NCBI GenBank assembly: GCA_963738835.1
Contig: CAVTYH010000009.1
Span: forward strand, 186,001 to 250,000
Source: CAVTYH01 sp963738835
GTDB lineage: Bacteria > Planctomycetota > Planctomycetia > Pirellulales > JADZDJ01
Direction: 5' to 3'
Length of the DNA stretch: 64,000 nucleotides
This document shows positions 18,077 to 27,971 of this stretch, one piece after another; position 1 is the first letter of the stretch, and each line of letters starts with the position of its first letter. A program made the position numbers and the translations under genes. The notes under the pieces are model-generated. The model searched no databases. It was not told the DNA's origin and saw only the letters and a program-made list of their open reading frames with translations.

Positions 18077-21000
18077 CTACTGACCGCCGGGAGCCGGCAC
18101 CGGGCCGGCGGGTTTGATTAAAGATTTCACCGTGAATTGTGCTTTCGTGAAACGATCCCAGTTCATCAGTAAATCAACAACGGCATCGAGCTGTTCTTCG
18201 CTGGTGCCGGTGAACAGCGATTGCGAAACGGGCTTGTCGAACGGAATATTCACCGGCATGCCGGTGTACGGCAAAATGCGTTTCGGATTGCCGACCCAAC
18301 GATGCACATAATCGGGCCGCAAGCGTTCATTCACGCGATCTAGCTGAGGAGCTAAGGCGCGGGGGCTGCCGGCGGGAGTGAAATCGCCGACCAGATGACA
18401 CTTCACGCAGTAGTTATTGTCGGTGACGATTTTCAGTGCATCCACCAGGCGGTTGTGATGCTTCATTTCCTGCGCCGACAGATAGTCGGAACTAGTGCGG
18501 GCGTCGAATTCATAGGGCGCCGGTGCATCGTCGCGGGCGGCAAAGAAATCGACCAGCGTACTGGCCTCCGGCGAGCCCATGTTGAACTTCGGCATCCGCA
18601 GGACCACCGCCGGGCGAATGGGATACGGCTCCAAGAGGAAATCATGTAACCAGCGCGTTTGCGCTTTCTTGCCTTCGCCTATCAGCGGGGGTGGCAGCCA
18701 ACCCCAGGCTTCATCAGCCTTGGCGTTCGGATTTACTTTCAGCTCGTCAGCGACAACAACGGGATAAATCCAGCGGCCCAAATCGCCGCCGCGGCCGGCA
18801 TGCTTAGCGACCACGCGGTTTTCCGGAACGAGCGGATTTTTAGCACCCATGAGCCACGGCTTGCCTTCCAGCAGCACGTCGCGCCACAGAATAAACCGTA
18901 AACCCAGGCCACCGCCTTCGAACGGATCGCCCTCTTCATTTTCGTCGGTCGTGACCGGCTTGCCATCAGCCCCGACTTGCGGTGCGCCATAAAGTTGTGC
19001 GTGCATGAAGCCGCGGCGATCCACTTTTTTGGAATCGTCAATCTGGGCCGGTGTGAAGTGCGGCACCTCGAATGGATAGTCGTTCGGTTCGGTCGCTTTG
19101 CCGAGCTCGCCGGGTTTGAAAGCCAAGTCCCAACGTTCGAAATCGAGTTGATGGCAACCGGTGCAATTGAATTGCTCGGCGACTTTTGTTCCGCCGATAA
19201 TCGCTAGCTGCCGTGGATTGCTCTTGTAATTTGCGATGTACTGTTCGGCCGGCGGTTCCGACACCAGGCCCAGCACGAATGTCATGATCGCCTCGATCTC
19301 GTCTTGCTTGAACGGGAACTGAGGCATGCGGAGGCGTTCATTGTAGCCTTTGTTCTCTGTCTTCTTGAAATCGAAACTCCGCGGCTCGCGCAATTTTTGC
19401 CAGAGGAAGCCTTCGCGCTCGTGGCCGAGCAGCTTTTCCATCAGCCAGCCTTGTGTGCCGCCGAGTTCTTCGATCGCGAATTGCAGGTTCTCGTCAGCCA
19501 CGCCGTGGCCGGCATGCGCGCCACTGCTTTCCACGCCGCCGGACGAGTCGCCGTTGGACTTTTCTTTCTGCGGCCAGGCGTGATGCATGACATACTGCGA
19601 AACTTGCTCGAACGCCAGCCGGGCCGGATCTTTGCGACCCCAATCGGCTAGCGCCGTGCCGATCGGTTTAGCATCTTCGAAGCCGGGGATATCGTGGCAT
19701 GCCGAACAGCCATACTTGGCGATCGTACGGCGGCCCACATAGCCGAGAACACGAGCGGTTTGCTCATCGCTTGATTCGGCCTGATTCGAACTGCCGGGCA
19801 AAGGCTCACGAACCAGCGAAGCTTCCGCGCCGGTCAGGCCGGTGGCCCGTTCCACCGGAATGCCGTTTTGCAGATATTGCTTGGCTCGTTCTGCCGGGAA
19901 TTTTTCCTTGAGATACAAGAGGCCCAAATCGAACAATGCTACTCGTTCTTCGTCCGTCAATTTGTTGAACGCGGGCACATCTTTCGGCTTCCAATCCTGC
20001 GTCGAGTTCATGAGGAACGCAGCGATATCCGCTGCCGGATCGGTCGTCTGGCCATCGGGCTGCGCGATGGGTGTGAGCATGACGTTCGGCATGACTGTGT
20101 GCGCATGATAGTGACTCGGATTCCGTAGCCAACTGTAGAGCCATTGCGCCCCGAACGGCTTTAGCTGCAATTTCGCGCCAATGCGTGAAAGATCAGGCCC
20201 CTGCGTGGCTTTGGCCTGTGGAAAATCGGCATGCTGATGGCAAGCCAGGCAGCCGCGGGTTTCAAACGTTTTCTTGCCACGCTCTACCGACGGCTGAGCA
20301 TTAATGCCGGCATACTGTTCGATGTAGTCGAAAGGCTGGCTCTGCTTGAGCAAATAACTGGCGATGGCGCGGACTTCAATCGGCTCGAAACGCTTTGCGT
20401 CTTTCAGCCCGGCGCTTTCTTCCATCACAGGCTGACCGTGATCGTCGAGCACCACTTGATCGTTGGCATCGAGCTTCTCCTCCGGCACCAGATGATTCCA
20501 CAGGCCAAAGAACCGGGGCATCTTCGTTGTGGGGCGGAAATCGCGCGGATTGCGAATCCAGGAGTATAAGAATTCGAAACCGTCCTTACTGGCCACGTAA
20601 CGCAGACTTGGTCCCACTTTACGATAAGTGCCCGGCGTTTCGACGTCTTTCAAGACGGCTTCAAGTTTCTGCCCGGTCGGCGAGAGGACCGGATTTTCGG
20701 AATGCGCATCGGTCTGAACAAATTCATACAAACGGCGACGGATGGCATCGTCTTCAGGGTGCTGGATCAACAGTTCGGTCCACTGCTGTACATCGGCGGG
20801 CAGTTTTGCGAAGCCCGGATCGGCTTTCATTTGCTGCGCGGCGGCGTAGAACACCGGTTCGGTCCGCAGGTCCGGTCCCACGCGTTTTTGCGGGCCGTTC
20901 CAGCCGTTGATTTCGTGGCAGCCGAAGCAGCCGTAGTTGCGAACCAACTCGTAGCCCTTGACTAGCGTAGGCGCGGGCGGTTCGGGAAACTTCGGGCTCG

Positions 21001-22591
21001 GTTCCAGATCGACCACTTCATGATGGCACTTCAAGCAGCCCGCCTCGGCGAACTGCCTCGGGAACATCGGGAAACTCCAATGATGATTGAAGAACCACCC
21101 GTGGTCACGCTCCCACTCGGCGGCTTGCCGCGGCGAACTGGGAGTATGAGATGCCCATTCGAACGACGTGGCGCTGCCCTGTCCCTGATGGCAGATCGTG
21201 CAGCCGAATTTACCCATCGGATGCGGACTAAGCGAGCCGACAAACAAATCGAGTCGCGGATGCGTGCTGTAGGGATGCGGCAAGCCGCGGCGAATGGTAA
21301 GCGAAATTGGCTGACCCCATTTCACGTGCACCAGCAGATCGTTCAGCACTCGATCGCTGTGCAGAATTAATGCATCGTCGACCTTTTGAATCACGTCGCC
21401 GCCCATCAGGCCGGCTTCGGCAGCGCGACTCTTAGGAAAAACGGCACTGATGGCAACATCGTTTGGATTTAGCTGACCGCGATCGGCCAGACGGAAGCCA
21501 TAGACATCTTCGAGACTCGGCGGTGTTTCGGTGCCGTCGGCTTCTTTCTTCGCTTGTGGTTGTTCCTTCGGCGTGCTGAGCGAGATCGTTAACTCACTGG
21601 CAATTGCGTAGGCCGGCTGAACGGCGGAGCCCGGCTGGGTCTTGTCGATGGCTTGATGGCAGGTGTTGCAGCGATCGAAGCGCGCCACGTCGCGGAAATT
21701 GTTATTGAGCGTGAGGTTCGGCAACCACAGCTGATCGATCTTCAGCGGGCTGTTAAAGGCATCAAGAATCGGCAGTTCCAAAACTTGCTTGCCGACATTG
21801 CTACGTCGCAGTTCGCGTGCCTTGACGAGCTGGACGCGCTTGTTCTGATGATCCTTCAGATCTTTTTCGGCTTTGTCTTGCTCGGAGGTGATATTGCGGA
21901 AGATGCCTTCCAACGTCTCGCGGCGAATTTTTTCGGCGTCTTTCAACCGCGTAAGTTCATCAACTTCACTTTTAATTCGATCGGCGTCCAGTTGTAGCGG
22001 GGCAACCTCATCGGCGGTTTTGCCTTCGCCGACCGCGAGACTGTAATTCGCTAGTGCCCGATCGAGCGCTGCCTTGCGGAATTTCAAGTTTTGGGCCAAA
22101 TTGTCTTCACGAAATTTCACGCGGGCAATGAAATCGCGGAGGCGGTTGTACAGGTCCGCCCGCAGTTCTCGTCGTTGGCTTGCATCGGTGTAGCCGGCCA
22201 GTCGGTCGACGTCTTTAGCAATGAAATCAGCAGCCTGAGCATCGGCCGCGGCTTCTTGCTCGTCTTCCGCTTCCGATTTCTTTTTGGCCTCGGCGATGAA
22301 CTGGTTGAACAGCTCACGTCCCTTGTCGGAAAGTGCGGCGCCTTGGATGGCCTCTAGTTGCTCTTTCAGCTGTTTTTCCGTGAGGTTGTAATCGGCCGTT
22401 TCCTGCTCCTCGAGGTGGGCATTGGCCGACCAGGTTTCGATGTCGCGAAACTCGCGCTGATACTGCTTCCAGGAGCGATTGTGGTCGGCGGCTAACATCC
22501 AGACAGTGGTGACTAGCATTGCCACGCTGGCAACGCCAAACACGACGTGCATGAGCTTCAAGTTTCGCCAGGTAGATTCTGTTGCAGGCAT
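18077..22591 (-). CDS. Membrane-anchored octaheme cytochrome c with an internal PDZ domain
   Basis: A 1504-residue protein with one N-terminal helix (VVFGVASVAMLVTTVWML), then about 200 residues of charged coiled coil. Eight CxxCH motifs follow at roughly residues 306 (CNTCH), 465 (CTICH), 519 (CLKCH), 554 (CFGCH), 781 (CLACH), 961 (CSACH), 1142 (CTGCH) and 1393 (CVKCH). Between the first two hemes lies a PDZ-like domain (ISAVFPKSRAAEAGLMGGD, then VDDALI and ISLTIRRG). It sits between the cytochrome b genes and the oxidase genes, so it likely replaces cytochrome c1 and wires the quinol-oxidising complex to downstream carriers. The frame is intact. Confidence 0.85.
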   Translation of the reverse strand: MPATESTWRNLKLMHVVFGVASVAMLVTTVWMLAADHNRSWKQYQREFRDIETWSANAHLEEQETADYNLTEKQLKEQLEAIQGAALSDKGRELFNQFIAEAKKKSEAEDEQEAAADAQAADFIAKDVDRLAGYTDASQRRELRADLYNRLRDFIARVKFREDNLAQNLKFRKAALDRALANYSLAVGEGKTADEVAPLQLDADRIKSEVDELTRLKDAEKIRRETLEGIFRNITSEQDKAEKDLKDHQNKRVQLVKARELRRSNVGKQVLELPILDAFNSPLKIDQLWLPNLTLNNNFRDVARFDRCNTCHQAIDKTQPGSAVQPAYAIASELTISLSTPKEQPQAKKEADGTETPPSLEDVYGFRLADRGQLNPNDVAISAVFPKSRAAEAGLMGGDVIQKVDDALILHSDRVLNDLLVHVKWGQPISLTIRRGLPHPYSTHPRLDLFVGSLSPHPMGKFGCTICHQGQGSATSFEWASHTPSSPRQAAEWERDHGWFFNHHWSFPMFPRQFAEAGCLKCHHEVVDLEPSPKFPEPPAPTLVKGYELVRNYGCFGCHEINGWNGPQKRVGPDLRTEPVFYAAAQQMKADPGFAKLPADVQQWTELLIQHPEDDAIRRRLYEFVQTDAHSENPVLSPTGQKLEAVLKDVETPGTYRKVGPSLRYVASKDGFEFLYSWIRNPRDFRPTTKMPRFFGLWNHLVPEEKLDANDQVVLDDHGQPVMEESAGLKDAKRFEPIEVRAIASYLLKQSQPFDYIEQYAGINAQPSVERGKKTFETRGCLACHQHADFPQAKATQGPDLSRIGAKLQLKPFGAQWLYSWLRNPSHYHAHTVMPNVMLTPIAQPDGQTTDPAADIAAFLMNSTQDWKPKDVPAFNKLTDEERVALFDLGLLYLKEKFPAERAKQYLQNGIPVERATGLTGAEASLVREPLPGSSNQAESSDEQTARVLGYVGRRTIAKYGCSACHDIPGFEDAKPIGTALADWGRKDPARLAFEQVSQYVMHHAWPQKEKSNGDSSGGVESSGAHAGHGVADENLQFAIEELGGTQGWLMEKLLGHEREGFLWQKLREPRSFDFKKTENKGYNERLRMPQFPFKQDEIEAIMTFVLGLVSEPPAEQYIANYKSNPRQLAIIGGTKVAEQFNCTGCHQLDFERWDLAFKPGELGKATEPNDYPFEVPHFTPAQIDDSKKVDRRGFMHAQLYGAPQVGADGKPVTTDENEEGDPFEGGGLGLRFILWRDVLLEGKPWLMGAKNPLVPENRVVAKHAGRGGDLGRWIYPVVVADELKVNPNAKADEAWGWLPPPLIGEGKKAQTRWLHDFLLEPYPIRPAVVLRMPKFNMGSPEASTLVDFFAARDDAPAPYEFDARTSSDYLSAQEMKHHNRLVDALKIVTDNNYCVKCHLVGDFTPAGSPRALAPQLDRVNERLRPDYVHRWVGNPKRILPYTGMPVNIPFDKPVSQSLFTGTSEEQLDAVVDLLMNWDRFTKAQFTVKSLIKPAGPVPAPGGQ

Positions 22592-22635
22592 CGGCAGTGG
22601 TCAGTCGTGTAGCGGCGCGGGCTTGCCCCGCGCTT

Positions 22636-23976
22636 TCAAAAATTCAAAAAGTATTCCGGAATTGCAATGATGTACTTCAGGTTCACCGTCCAGCGCAAAA
22701 CCATTTTGATCGGCAAGGTCATCATCAAAATCAGCATGTTCGACATCAGCATATAGCGAAAGAAACCCATCTTCACGAAAAATTTTCGGAAGACCGTGAC
22801 GGCCATCAGCGGTGGCAAGACGATGAAGTACGCCAACACGGACAAAATTCCCGGGAGCTCGCGAACAAGCAAATTCTGGGGCATCGACATGCCCAGCCAT
22901 TGCACCCAAAAGATGTACGACAAATTTTTGTTGTTCAGCACGTCCACCTTGTGTGCATCCCACGTTTCGAACGGCCCGAAGATGTTCCAGTTCGGCCCGC
23001 GCAAAAATGTGCCCAGGATGATAAGCGTCACCCACAGTTCCAAAAAGCCGAACTGAAATACGAGATAACTGAACTTGCGCTGCTGGATGGTGTAATAACC
23101 GTTGCCGGCTTTATTGAAATCCATGTATGGAATGGCCATCAGACCGAAAATGACCAGACTAGGAAGCACGACTCCGGCGTACCACGGGTCGTAATAGACG
23201 AGCATTTCCTGCAAGCCGAGGAAGTACCACGGCGCTTTTGACGGGTTCGGCGTTTTCACACTGCTGGCGGGTTCTTCCAGCGGCGCTTTCAACACGATGG
23301 CCCAGACGAGCAAGAGCGCCGTGAGCGCAATCATGCAAATGAGCTCGGTGTAAACCAAGTCGGGCCACACCAGCACTTTCTCGTCGTCTAGTTTCTCCAG
23401 CGGCACTTCGCCCCGAGCCAGACGATCGTCGTTCTGCACGGCTTTATAGGCCGCAAGCCAAGTGAAGAAGCCGAGCAAGAACACCATCGAGACGATCGGC
23501 ACATTATCGGGCTTGGTGACAATGGCCGCGAAGTTTGGATCTGCCATTGCCAGGCCCATGCCTAAGAGCGACAAGTTCAACAGCGACCAAGCCACCATCG
23601 GCTGCACGAAAAAGCGACGGAAGATGAAGAAGAACACCAACAAGCCTGTGGTGCCGAGCGTGTAAATCGTGGGGCTGGTGAGGCCGTCGATGATGTCGCG
23701 CAGGCCCTGCGGCAGTTCCGGCATCATGCCGGGGTAAGCACTGGCGGCCAGCGGCGAAAGAATGACAAAGAACCCCGCTATCAGCACCCAAACCAGCGCC
23801 TTGCCGGGCTCGTCTTTCTTCTGCCAAAGATACAACGCCATCACGGCGTTCATCACCGCTAGCGCCAAGTAGTAACCGCCGAGGAATCCGGAGATGTGTT
23901 CCAGAAAGGCCGGCAAGTTGGCATTGGCCGAAGCAATGAGTGGTGTGAAGCCGCTAAGGGCGATGTTCGAGTTCAT
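22636..23976 (-). CDS. Cytochrome b, C-terminal part (b6f subunit IV-like) with extra helices
   Basis: Subunit of the quinol-oxidising complex. The middle of the protein (about residues 235-285) matches subunit IV of b6f/bc complexes: NPSKAPWYFLGLQEMLVYY and DPWYAGVVLPSL, a variant of the PEWYFLP region near the quinol site. About four helices precede it and three follow, so at 446 residues it is much longer than a usual subunit IV of about 160. It follows the N-terminal cytochrome b gene, matching a split cytochrome b. Confidence 0.8.
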   Translation of the reverse strand: MNSNIALSGFTPLIASANANLPAFLEHISGFLGGYYLALAVMNAVMALYLWQKKDEPGKALVWVLIAGFFVILSPLAASAYPGMMPELPQGLRDIIDGLTSPTIYTLGTTGLLVFFFIFRRFFVQPMVAWSLLNLSLLGMGLAMADPNFAAIVTKPDNVPIVSMVFLLGFFTWLAAYKAVQNDDRLARGEVPLEKLDDEKVLVWPDLVYTELICMIALTALLLVWAIVLKAPLEEPASSVKTPNPSKAPWYFLGLQEMLVYYDPWYAGVVLPSLVIFGLMAIPYMDFNKAGNGYYTIQQRKFSYLVFQFGFLELWVTLIILGTFLRGPNWNIFGPFETWDAHKVDVLNNKNLSYIFWVQWLGMSMPQNLLVRELPGILSVLAYFIVLPPLMAVTVFRKFFVKMGFFRYMLMSNMLILMMTLPIKMVLRWTVNLKYIIAIPEYFLNF

Positions 23977-24067
23977 AGGTAACTCGGTTTCAATTGCCGA
24001 AGCAACGGGTTAAGTCTGCTAAACCGCAAGAGACCGACCCCTGACTCCTGAATTACTGATTCCTGTC

Positions 24068-24841
24068 TCACAACGGTCCGCTAATGCCGCCGTCTTTGCG
24101 CACGCGCCAAAAATGAATGGCCATGAGGGTAGCGGCAGCCAGTGGAATTGCCACACAGTGCAGCACGTAGAACCGATTCAAAGTTTCTTCGCCCACGAAG
24201 CGCGCACCGAGCAAACCAAAGCGCGCATCGGAAGCGTTGGTAATCATGTCAATGCCGCCGAACGACAGCAGCGCATGCCCCGGACCTTCATGTCCCAGAA
24301 CGGGCGTCGCGCGGGCCATATTCGAGCCGACGGTGATCGCCCAAATCGCCAGCTGATCCCACGGCAGCAGATAACCGGTGAAAGACAGCAGCAGCGTCAG
24401 CAGCAGCAGGATCACGCCGATGACCCAGTTAAATTCGCGCGGCGGCTTGTAACTGCCGGTGAGGAACACACGATACATGTGCAGCCACACGGTAATGACC
24501 ATGGCATGTGCGCCCCAGCGATGTAATTCGCGCAAGATCCCGAGGCTAGTTACGTCGCGGAGCGAAAGAATGTCGTTGTAGGCCCATTCTAGCGTGGGGC
24601 GGTAATAGAACATCAACAGCACGCCGGTGACGGTTTCCACCAGGAACAAGAAAAACGTCACGCCCCCCATGCACCAGGTGTAGCTCAGCGCGATGCCTTG
24701 CTTTTTGATCGAGACCGGGTGCAAGTGCAGGAAGAAGTTCGTCAGCATCACCACAATCCGATTGCGCCGATCGAGCGGCATCGGATGACGGAAGACGCTT
24801 TTCCAAACCTGACTATTGCGAATCGTTTCGCCGAGAGACAT
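24068..24841 (-). CDS. Cytochrome b, N-terminal heme-binding part (b6-like)
   Basis: Four-helix diheme domain of the quinol-oxidising complex. The two heme-ligand His pairs are visible: the first in LHRWGAHAMVITVWLHMYR and the second in YVLHCVAIPLAAATLMAIHFW, with the conserved GYLLPWDQLAIWAITVG quinol-site helix between. At 257 residues it ends where b6-type proteins do, the remainder being encoded by the next gene. It follows the Rieske gene after a 166-base spacer that holds a long hairpin. Confidence 0.87.
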   Translation of the reverse strand: MSLGETIRNSQVWKSVFRHPMPLDRRNRIVVMLTNFFLHLHPVSIKKQGIALSYTWCMGGVTFFLFLVETVTGVLLMFYYRPTLEWAYNDILSLRDVTSLGILRELHRWGAHAMVITVWLHMYRVFLTGSYKPPREFNWVIGVILLLLTLLLSFTGYLLPWDQLAIWAITVGSNMARATPVLGHEGPGHALLSFGGIDMITNASDARFGLLGARFVGEETLNRFYVLHCVAIPLAAATLMAIHFWRVRKDGGISGPL

Positions 24842-24908
24842 GGAGCGTGGATTTCTAGATTTCTAAGTGTGCAACAAACTTCTTCCGCGTGATTCAATCA
24901 TTTCCGGC

Positions 24909-24999
24909 CAAAAAGTCAAAGAGTCGAAACATCAAAGAGCCGGAACTTCGCGGGCTTTTCACCGAACTCTTGGACTCTTTGATTTTTCGACTCTTCGAG
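24909..24999. repeat. Iterated-arm inverted repeat between Rieske and cytochrome b genes
   Basis: Left arm 24918-24939 and right arm 24975-24995 are near-perfect reverse complements (about 21 of 22 bases, centred on AGAGTCGAAA and TTTCGACTCT). Each arm is itself made of repeated CAAAGAGTC-like units, and iteration continues beyond the paired part on both sides. In the transcript this would be a strong stem-loop between two subunit genes of one complex, so it may affect mRNA processing or relative expression. Confidence 0.75.
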
Positions 25000-25007
25000 C
25001 CTGGCAT

Positions 25008-26114
25008 TCAAACGGGCACAAAACTATCTGGGTCGGCCCATTGGCCAAGTTCTTCTTGAAACGTTTTGCTCTTGTCGATCTCCAACTGCCCATCGTCGCC
25101 AATGCGAATGGCATAACGCTCTAGCGGACGCGGGGCCGGTCCTTCGAAATTGATTCCGTCTTTGTAAAAGCCGCTGCCGTGGCAGGGGCACTTGAATTTC
25201 TGTTCCCCTTCGAGCCAGTTCGGGGTGCAACCCAGGTGCGTACAAACCGTTCTGAGGGCGTAAATCTGCTGTTTGCCGTTGTATTCGCCGTTCACGACCC
25301 ACACCCCGTTCGTGGCTACGAATTTGGTTTCCACCTGTCCGGGAGCGAAGTTGTCTTTGAAGCCGACTTTGAAGCGGCTAGGCGGCTCTGTGAGAATGTT
25401 CGGGAACATGAAGCGGGCTGTGCCCAGTGCCCAAAGTCCACCGGTGATCGAGAGCGCCGTCATGCCCAAGCCCAACGCTGAGCCAAGAATGATTTGAAAA
25501 AATCCACGACGATCTTCATCCGTCGCTGCCTTGACGGGACTCAACTTGGCGTAAGCCGGCTTGGCCGGCATCGGCGGAACGGGAATCTTTTCTTTTGGCG
25601 GCGCTTTGGGCGATGTCTTCGCTTGCACCGTGGCGGCTTCGGCCTTCGTCATCGGTCCGGGTTTGGCGCCTTTACGAGCCGCGGCAAGGATACTCGCGGT
25701 GTCTTTTGCCACGGCAGCAGTCGGTTTTGCGGCGGGTTTGGCTGCTGGTTTGTCGCCAGCAGCTTTTGCGGCAACCGGTTTTGCTGCAGACTTCTCGACA
25801 GGCGATTTGGCGGGAGGCGCTGTTACCGGAGCAGCGGCACCAGGCTTGGCACGAGCCATCGCCAAAATATCTTTCACACTGGGGCGCTCGCCTTGCGCTG
25901 CTGGTTTAGCGGAGGGCTTTGGTGCAGGGGTTGTTTCCGCGATTGTTGCTTCCGCGCTGGCAGTGGCCTCGGCCGCCGCTGGCGTTTCCTCCGCCGCGGC
26001 TGGCGCAGCATTTTCGCTGGCCGATTTTGCAGGCGCAGCGCCACCATCTTTGCTATCTGCTTTTCGGGCCGCCGCCAGAATCTCGGCGACCGACAATTTT
26101 TTCTTCTCAGCCAT
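25008..26114 (-). CDS. Rieske iron-sulfur protein with a long Ala/Pro/Lys-rich N-terminal extension
   Basis: 2Fe-2S subunit of the cytochrome b complex. The cluster motifs are CTHLGC and CPCHGSG near the C-terminus. A twin-arginine segment DRRGFFQIILG precedes the single membrane helix at about residue 200. The first 190 residues form an unusual cytoplasmic extension of low complexity containing three copies of a short helical motif: SVAEILAAARK, SVKDILAMARA and ASILAAARK, separated by Ala/Pro/Lys linkers. Start MAEKKKLSV at 26114 is preceded by GAGGGG; an ATG at 26141 would add nine residues. First gene of the respiratory run. Confidence 0.87.
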   Translation of the reverse strand: MAEKKKLSVAEILAAARKADSKDGGAAPAKSASENAAPAAAEETPAAAEATASAEATIAETTPAPKPSAKPAAQGERPSVKDILAMARAKPGAAAPVTAPPAKSPVEKSAAKPVAAKAAGDKPAAKPAAKPTAAVAKDTASILAAARKGAKPGPMTKAEAATVQAKTSPKAPPKEKIPVPPMPAKPAYAKLSPVKAATDEDRRGFFQIILGSALGLGMTALSITGGLWALGTARFMFPNILTEPPSRFKVGFKDNFAPGQVETKFVATNGVWVVNGEYNGKQQIYALRTVCTHLGCTPNWLEGEQKFKCPCHGSGFYKDGINFEGPAPRPLERYAIRIGDDGQLEIDKSKTFQEELGQWADPDSFVPV

Positions 26115-26141
26115 ACGAGAACCCCTCGTTCGTCCGCTCAT

Positions 26142-26537
26142 GCGGACGCCGCCACAAAAGCACCAAACGCCTGTGGCCTAGAAGTTACGCCGACTGCCAT
26201 CCAATGCAAGCCATCGCTCCGCCATGAATTCCCATTTTCAAGGCGTCGTTAGCTTGTGACATTTTTCACGAAGTAATCCCATGTTGTAATCCCGCCACGG
26301 TTTTTGTCAACGGGGATTCCTCCAGGGAAGGCGGGCCAACTCTATTGTAGGCAGCGTACCGATGCCGACGAATCCCCCTGTTCAGGCGAGATGAAAGCCG
26401 ATTTCGACCCCAGCCTTTGGATCTGTGCTGACGCTTGCCGACACCGCAAACCACTCGCACAATGACGGCGTGGACTTCATCGGCGAAATCATCCGGCACC
26501 TGACCTGAGCAGGTGCACGTCACGGAGGAAGTGCATC
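26142..26537. other. Divergent intergenic region between Rieske and purD
   Basis: About 400 bases separate the two divergent starts. Apart from the candidate minus-strand promoter and the purD ribosome-binding site GGAGGAA just before 26538, I see no gene, terminator or clear repeat here. Confidence 0.6.
26283..26310 (-). promoter_or_regulatory. Candidate sigma-70-like promoter for the Rieske-cytochrome run
   Basis: On the minus strand TTGACA (complement of 26305-26310) is followed after 16 bases by TACAAC (complement of 26283-26288), a perfect -35 and a 4-of-6 -10 match. It would start transcription near 26276, leaving a leader of about 160 bases before the Rieske ATG. Planctomycete promoters are poorly conserved, so this is a pattern match only. 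Confidence 0.35.
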
Positions 26538-27823
26538 ATGAACGTTTTGGTCATCGGCAACGGCGGACGCGAGCACGCGCTGGCCTGGAAAATCAAACAA
26601 AGCCCACAGGCGGATCGCGTCTTTGTCGCGCCGGGCAATGCCGGTACGGCGATCGATGCAGAAAACGTTGACATTTCGCCGACCGATTTTCCGCACCTCA
26701 TTCGCTTTGCTAAAGAGAACAACGTCGCGCTAACAGTCGTGGGGCCCGAGCAGCCGCTGGTGGCTGGTATCGTCGATGCCTTTCAAGCGGAAAAACTTCG
26801 CATCTTCGGACCTACCAAAGCCGCGGCCGAGCTGGAAGGCAGCAAAGTCTTCTGCAAAAATTTACTGCGGCAGGCTGACGTGCCCACGGCCGACTACCAC
26901 GTGTTTCGCAATCCAGCGCATGCCACTACTTATGTGCGCGATCGCGAAGACATTGCGGTGGTCGTCAAAGCCGATGGCCTGGCAGCGGGCAAAGGTGTGT
27001 TTGCCTGCAACGGTCGCAACGAAGCGCTCGAGGCCATCAATCGTCTGGCCAAAGAAAAAGAATTCGGCGATGCCGGCCGGCAGATCATCATCGAAGAACA
27101 CCTTGATGGTCAGGAAGTCAGCGTGCTGGCGATTACCGATGGTCGAACCATTCTGACCTTGCCGCCGGCGCAAGATCATAAAGCCGCCTTCGATGGCGAC
27201 ACGGGCCCCAACACCGGCGGCATGGGCGCGTACTGCCCGACGCCGGTGGTGACGGAAGCCGATGTTCGCCGGATTGAAGAACAAGTGCTCGTGCCCACTA
27301 TCCATGCGATGAAACGGATGCGGCGGCCATTTCGCGGCGTGCTGTATGCTGGTTTGATGATGACCAATCAGGGGCCGAAAGTGCTGGAATTTAATGTGCC
27401 GCTTTGGCGATCCCGAATGCCAGCCGCTGGTGATGCGGCTGCAAAGCGACTTGCTTGAGTTACTGATCGCGGTGGTTGACGATCGGCTCGATCGCGTCGC
27501 GCCGCCGCAATGGAATCCGCGCCTTTGCCGTCTCGGTCGTGATGGCCAGCGCCGGTTATCCTGGCAGCTATGAACGTGGCCTGCCGATTCGCGGATTGGA
27601 TGAAGCCACGAAAGTTCCCGACGTAAAAGTGTTCCACTCGGGCACCGCCACTGCCGACGGCAAAATCGTGACCAACGGCGGCCGCGTGCTAGCCGTCACC
27701 GCCTTGGGAAACACCATCCCCGCCGCCAAGCTTTCCGCCTACACCGCCGTCAAACAAATCCGCTGGGAAGGCGCTTGGTGCCGGAAAGATATTTCGGACA
27801 AGGCCCAACGATTTGCCCAGTGA
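26538..27823 (+). CDS. purD: Phosphoribosylamine-glycine ligase, with two frameshifts
   Basis: ATP-grasp enzyme that joins glycine to phosphoribosylamine in purine synthesis. The first frame (26538 to about 27399) has the N-terminal VLVIGNGGREHALAWK, the ATP-grasp segment VVKADGLAAGKGVFA and DTGPNTGGMGAYCP. After VLEFNV one extra C (27399-27400) shifts the frame; the next frame reads RFGDPECQPLVMRLQ, and a second extra C near 27522 leads into the final frame AVSVVMASAGYPGSYERG and the end of the protein. Removing both gives a normal PurD of about 428 residues. GGAGGAA lies before the ATG. As read the enzyme would be truncated. Confidence 0.87.
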
Positions 27824-27971
27824 GACGCCCCCCCATTCATTGTCATTGGCAAGGGACCAAGAACACACGCTCGCACCAAAAATAAGAATCGAGGGGACAA
27901 TGTTTGGGAAAACGAGCCGGGAAAACAGGGCGTTTTCGAAAAACATGGCGACCTGACTGTGACCCGGCAAT

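Noticed and set aside
25494..26252. Long plus-strand frames opposite the Rieske N-terminus
   Set aside because: The low-complexity Ala/Pro/Lys codons on the minus strand create open antisense frames; nothing supports expression.
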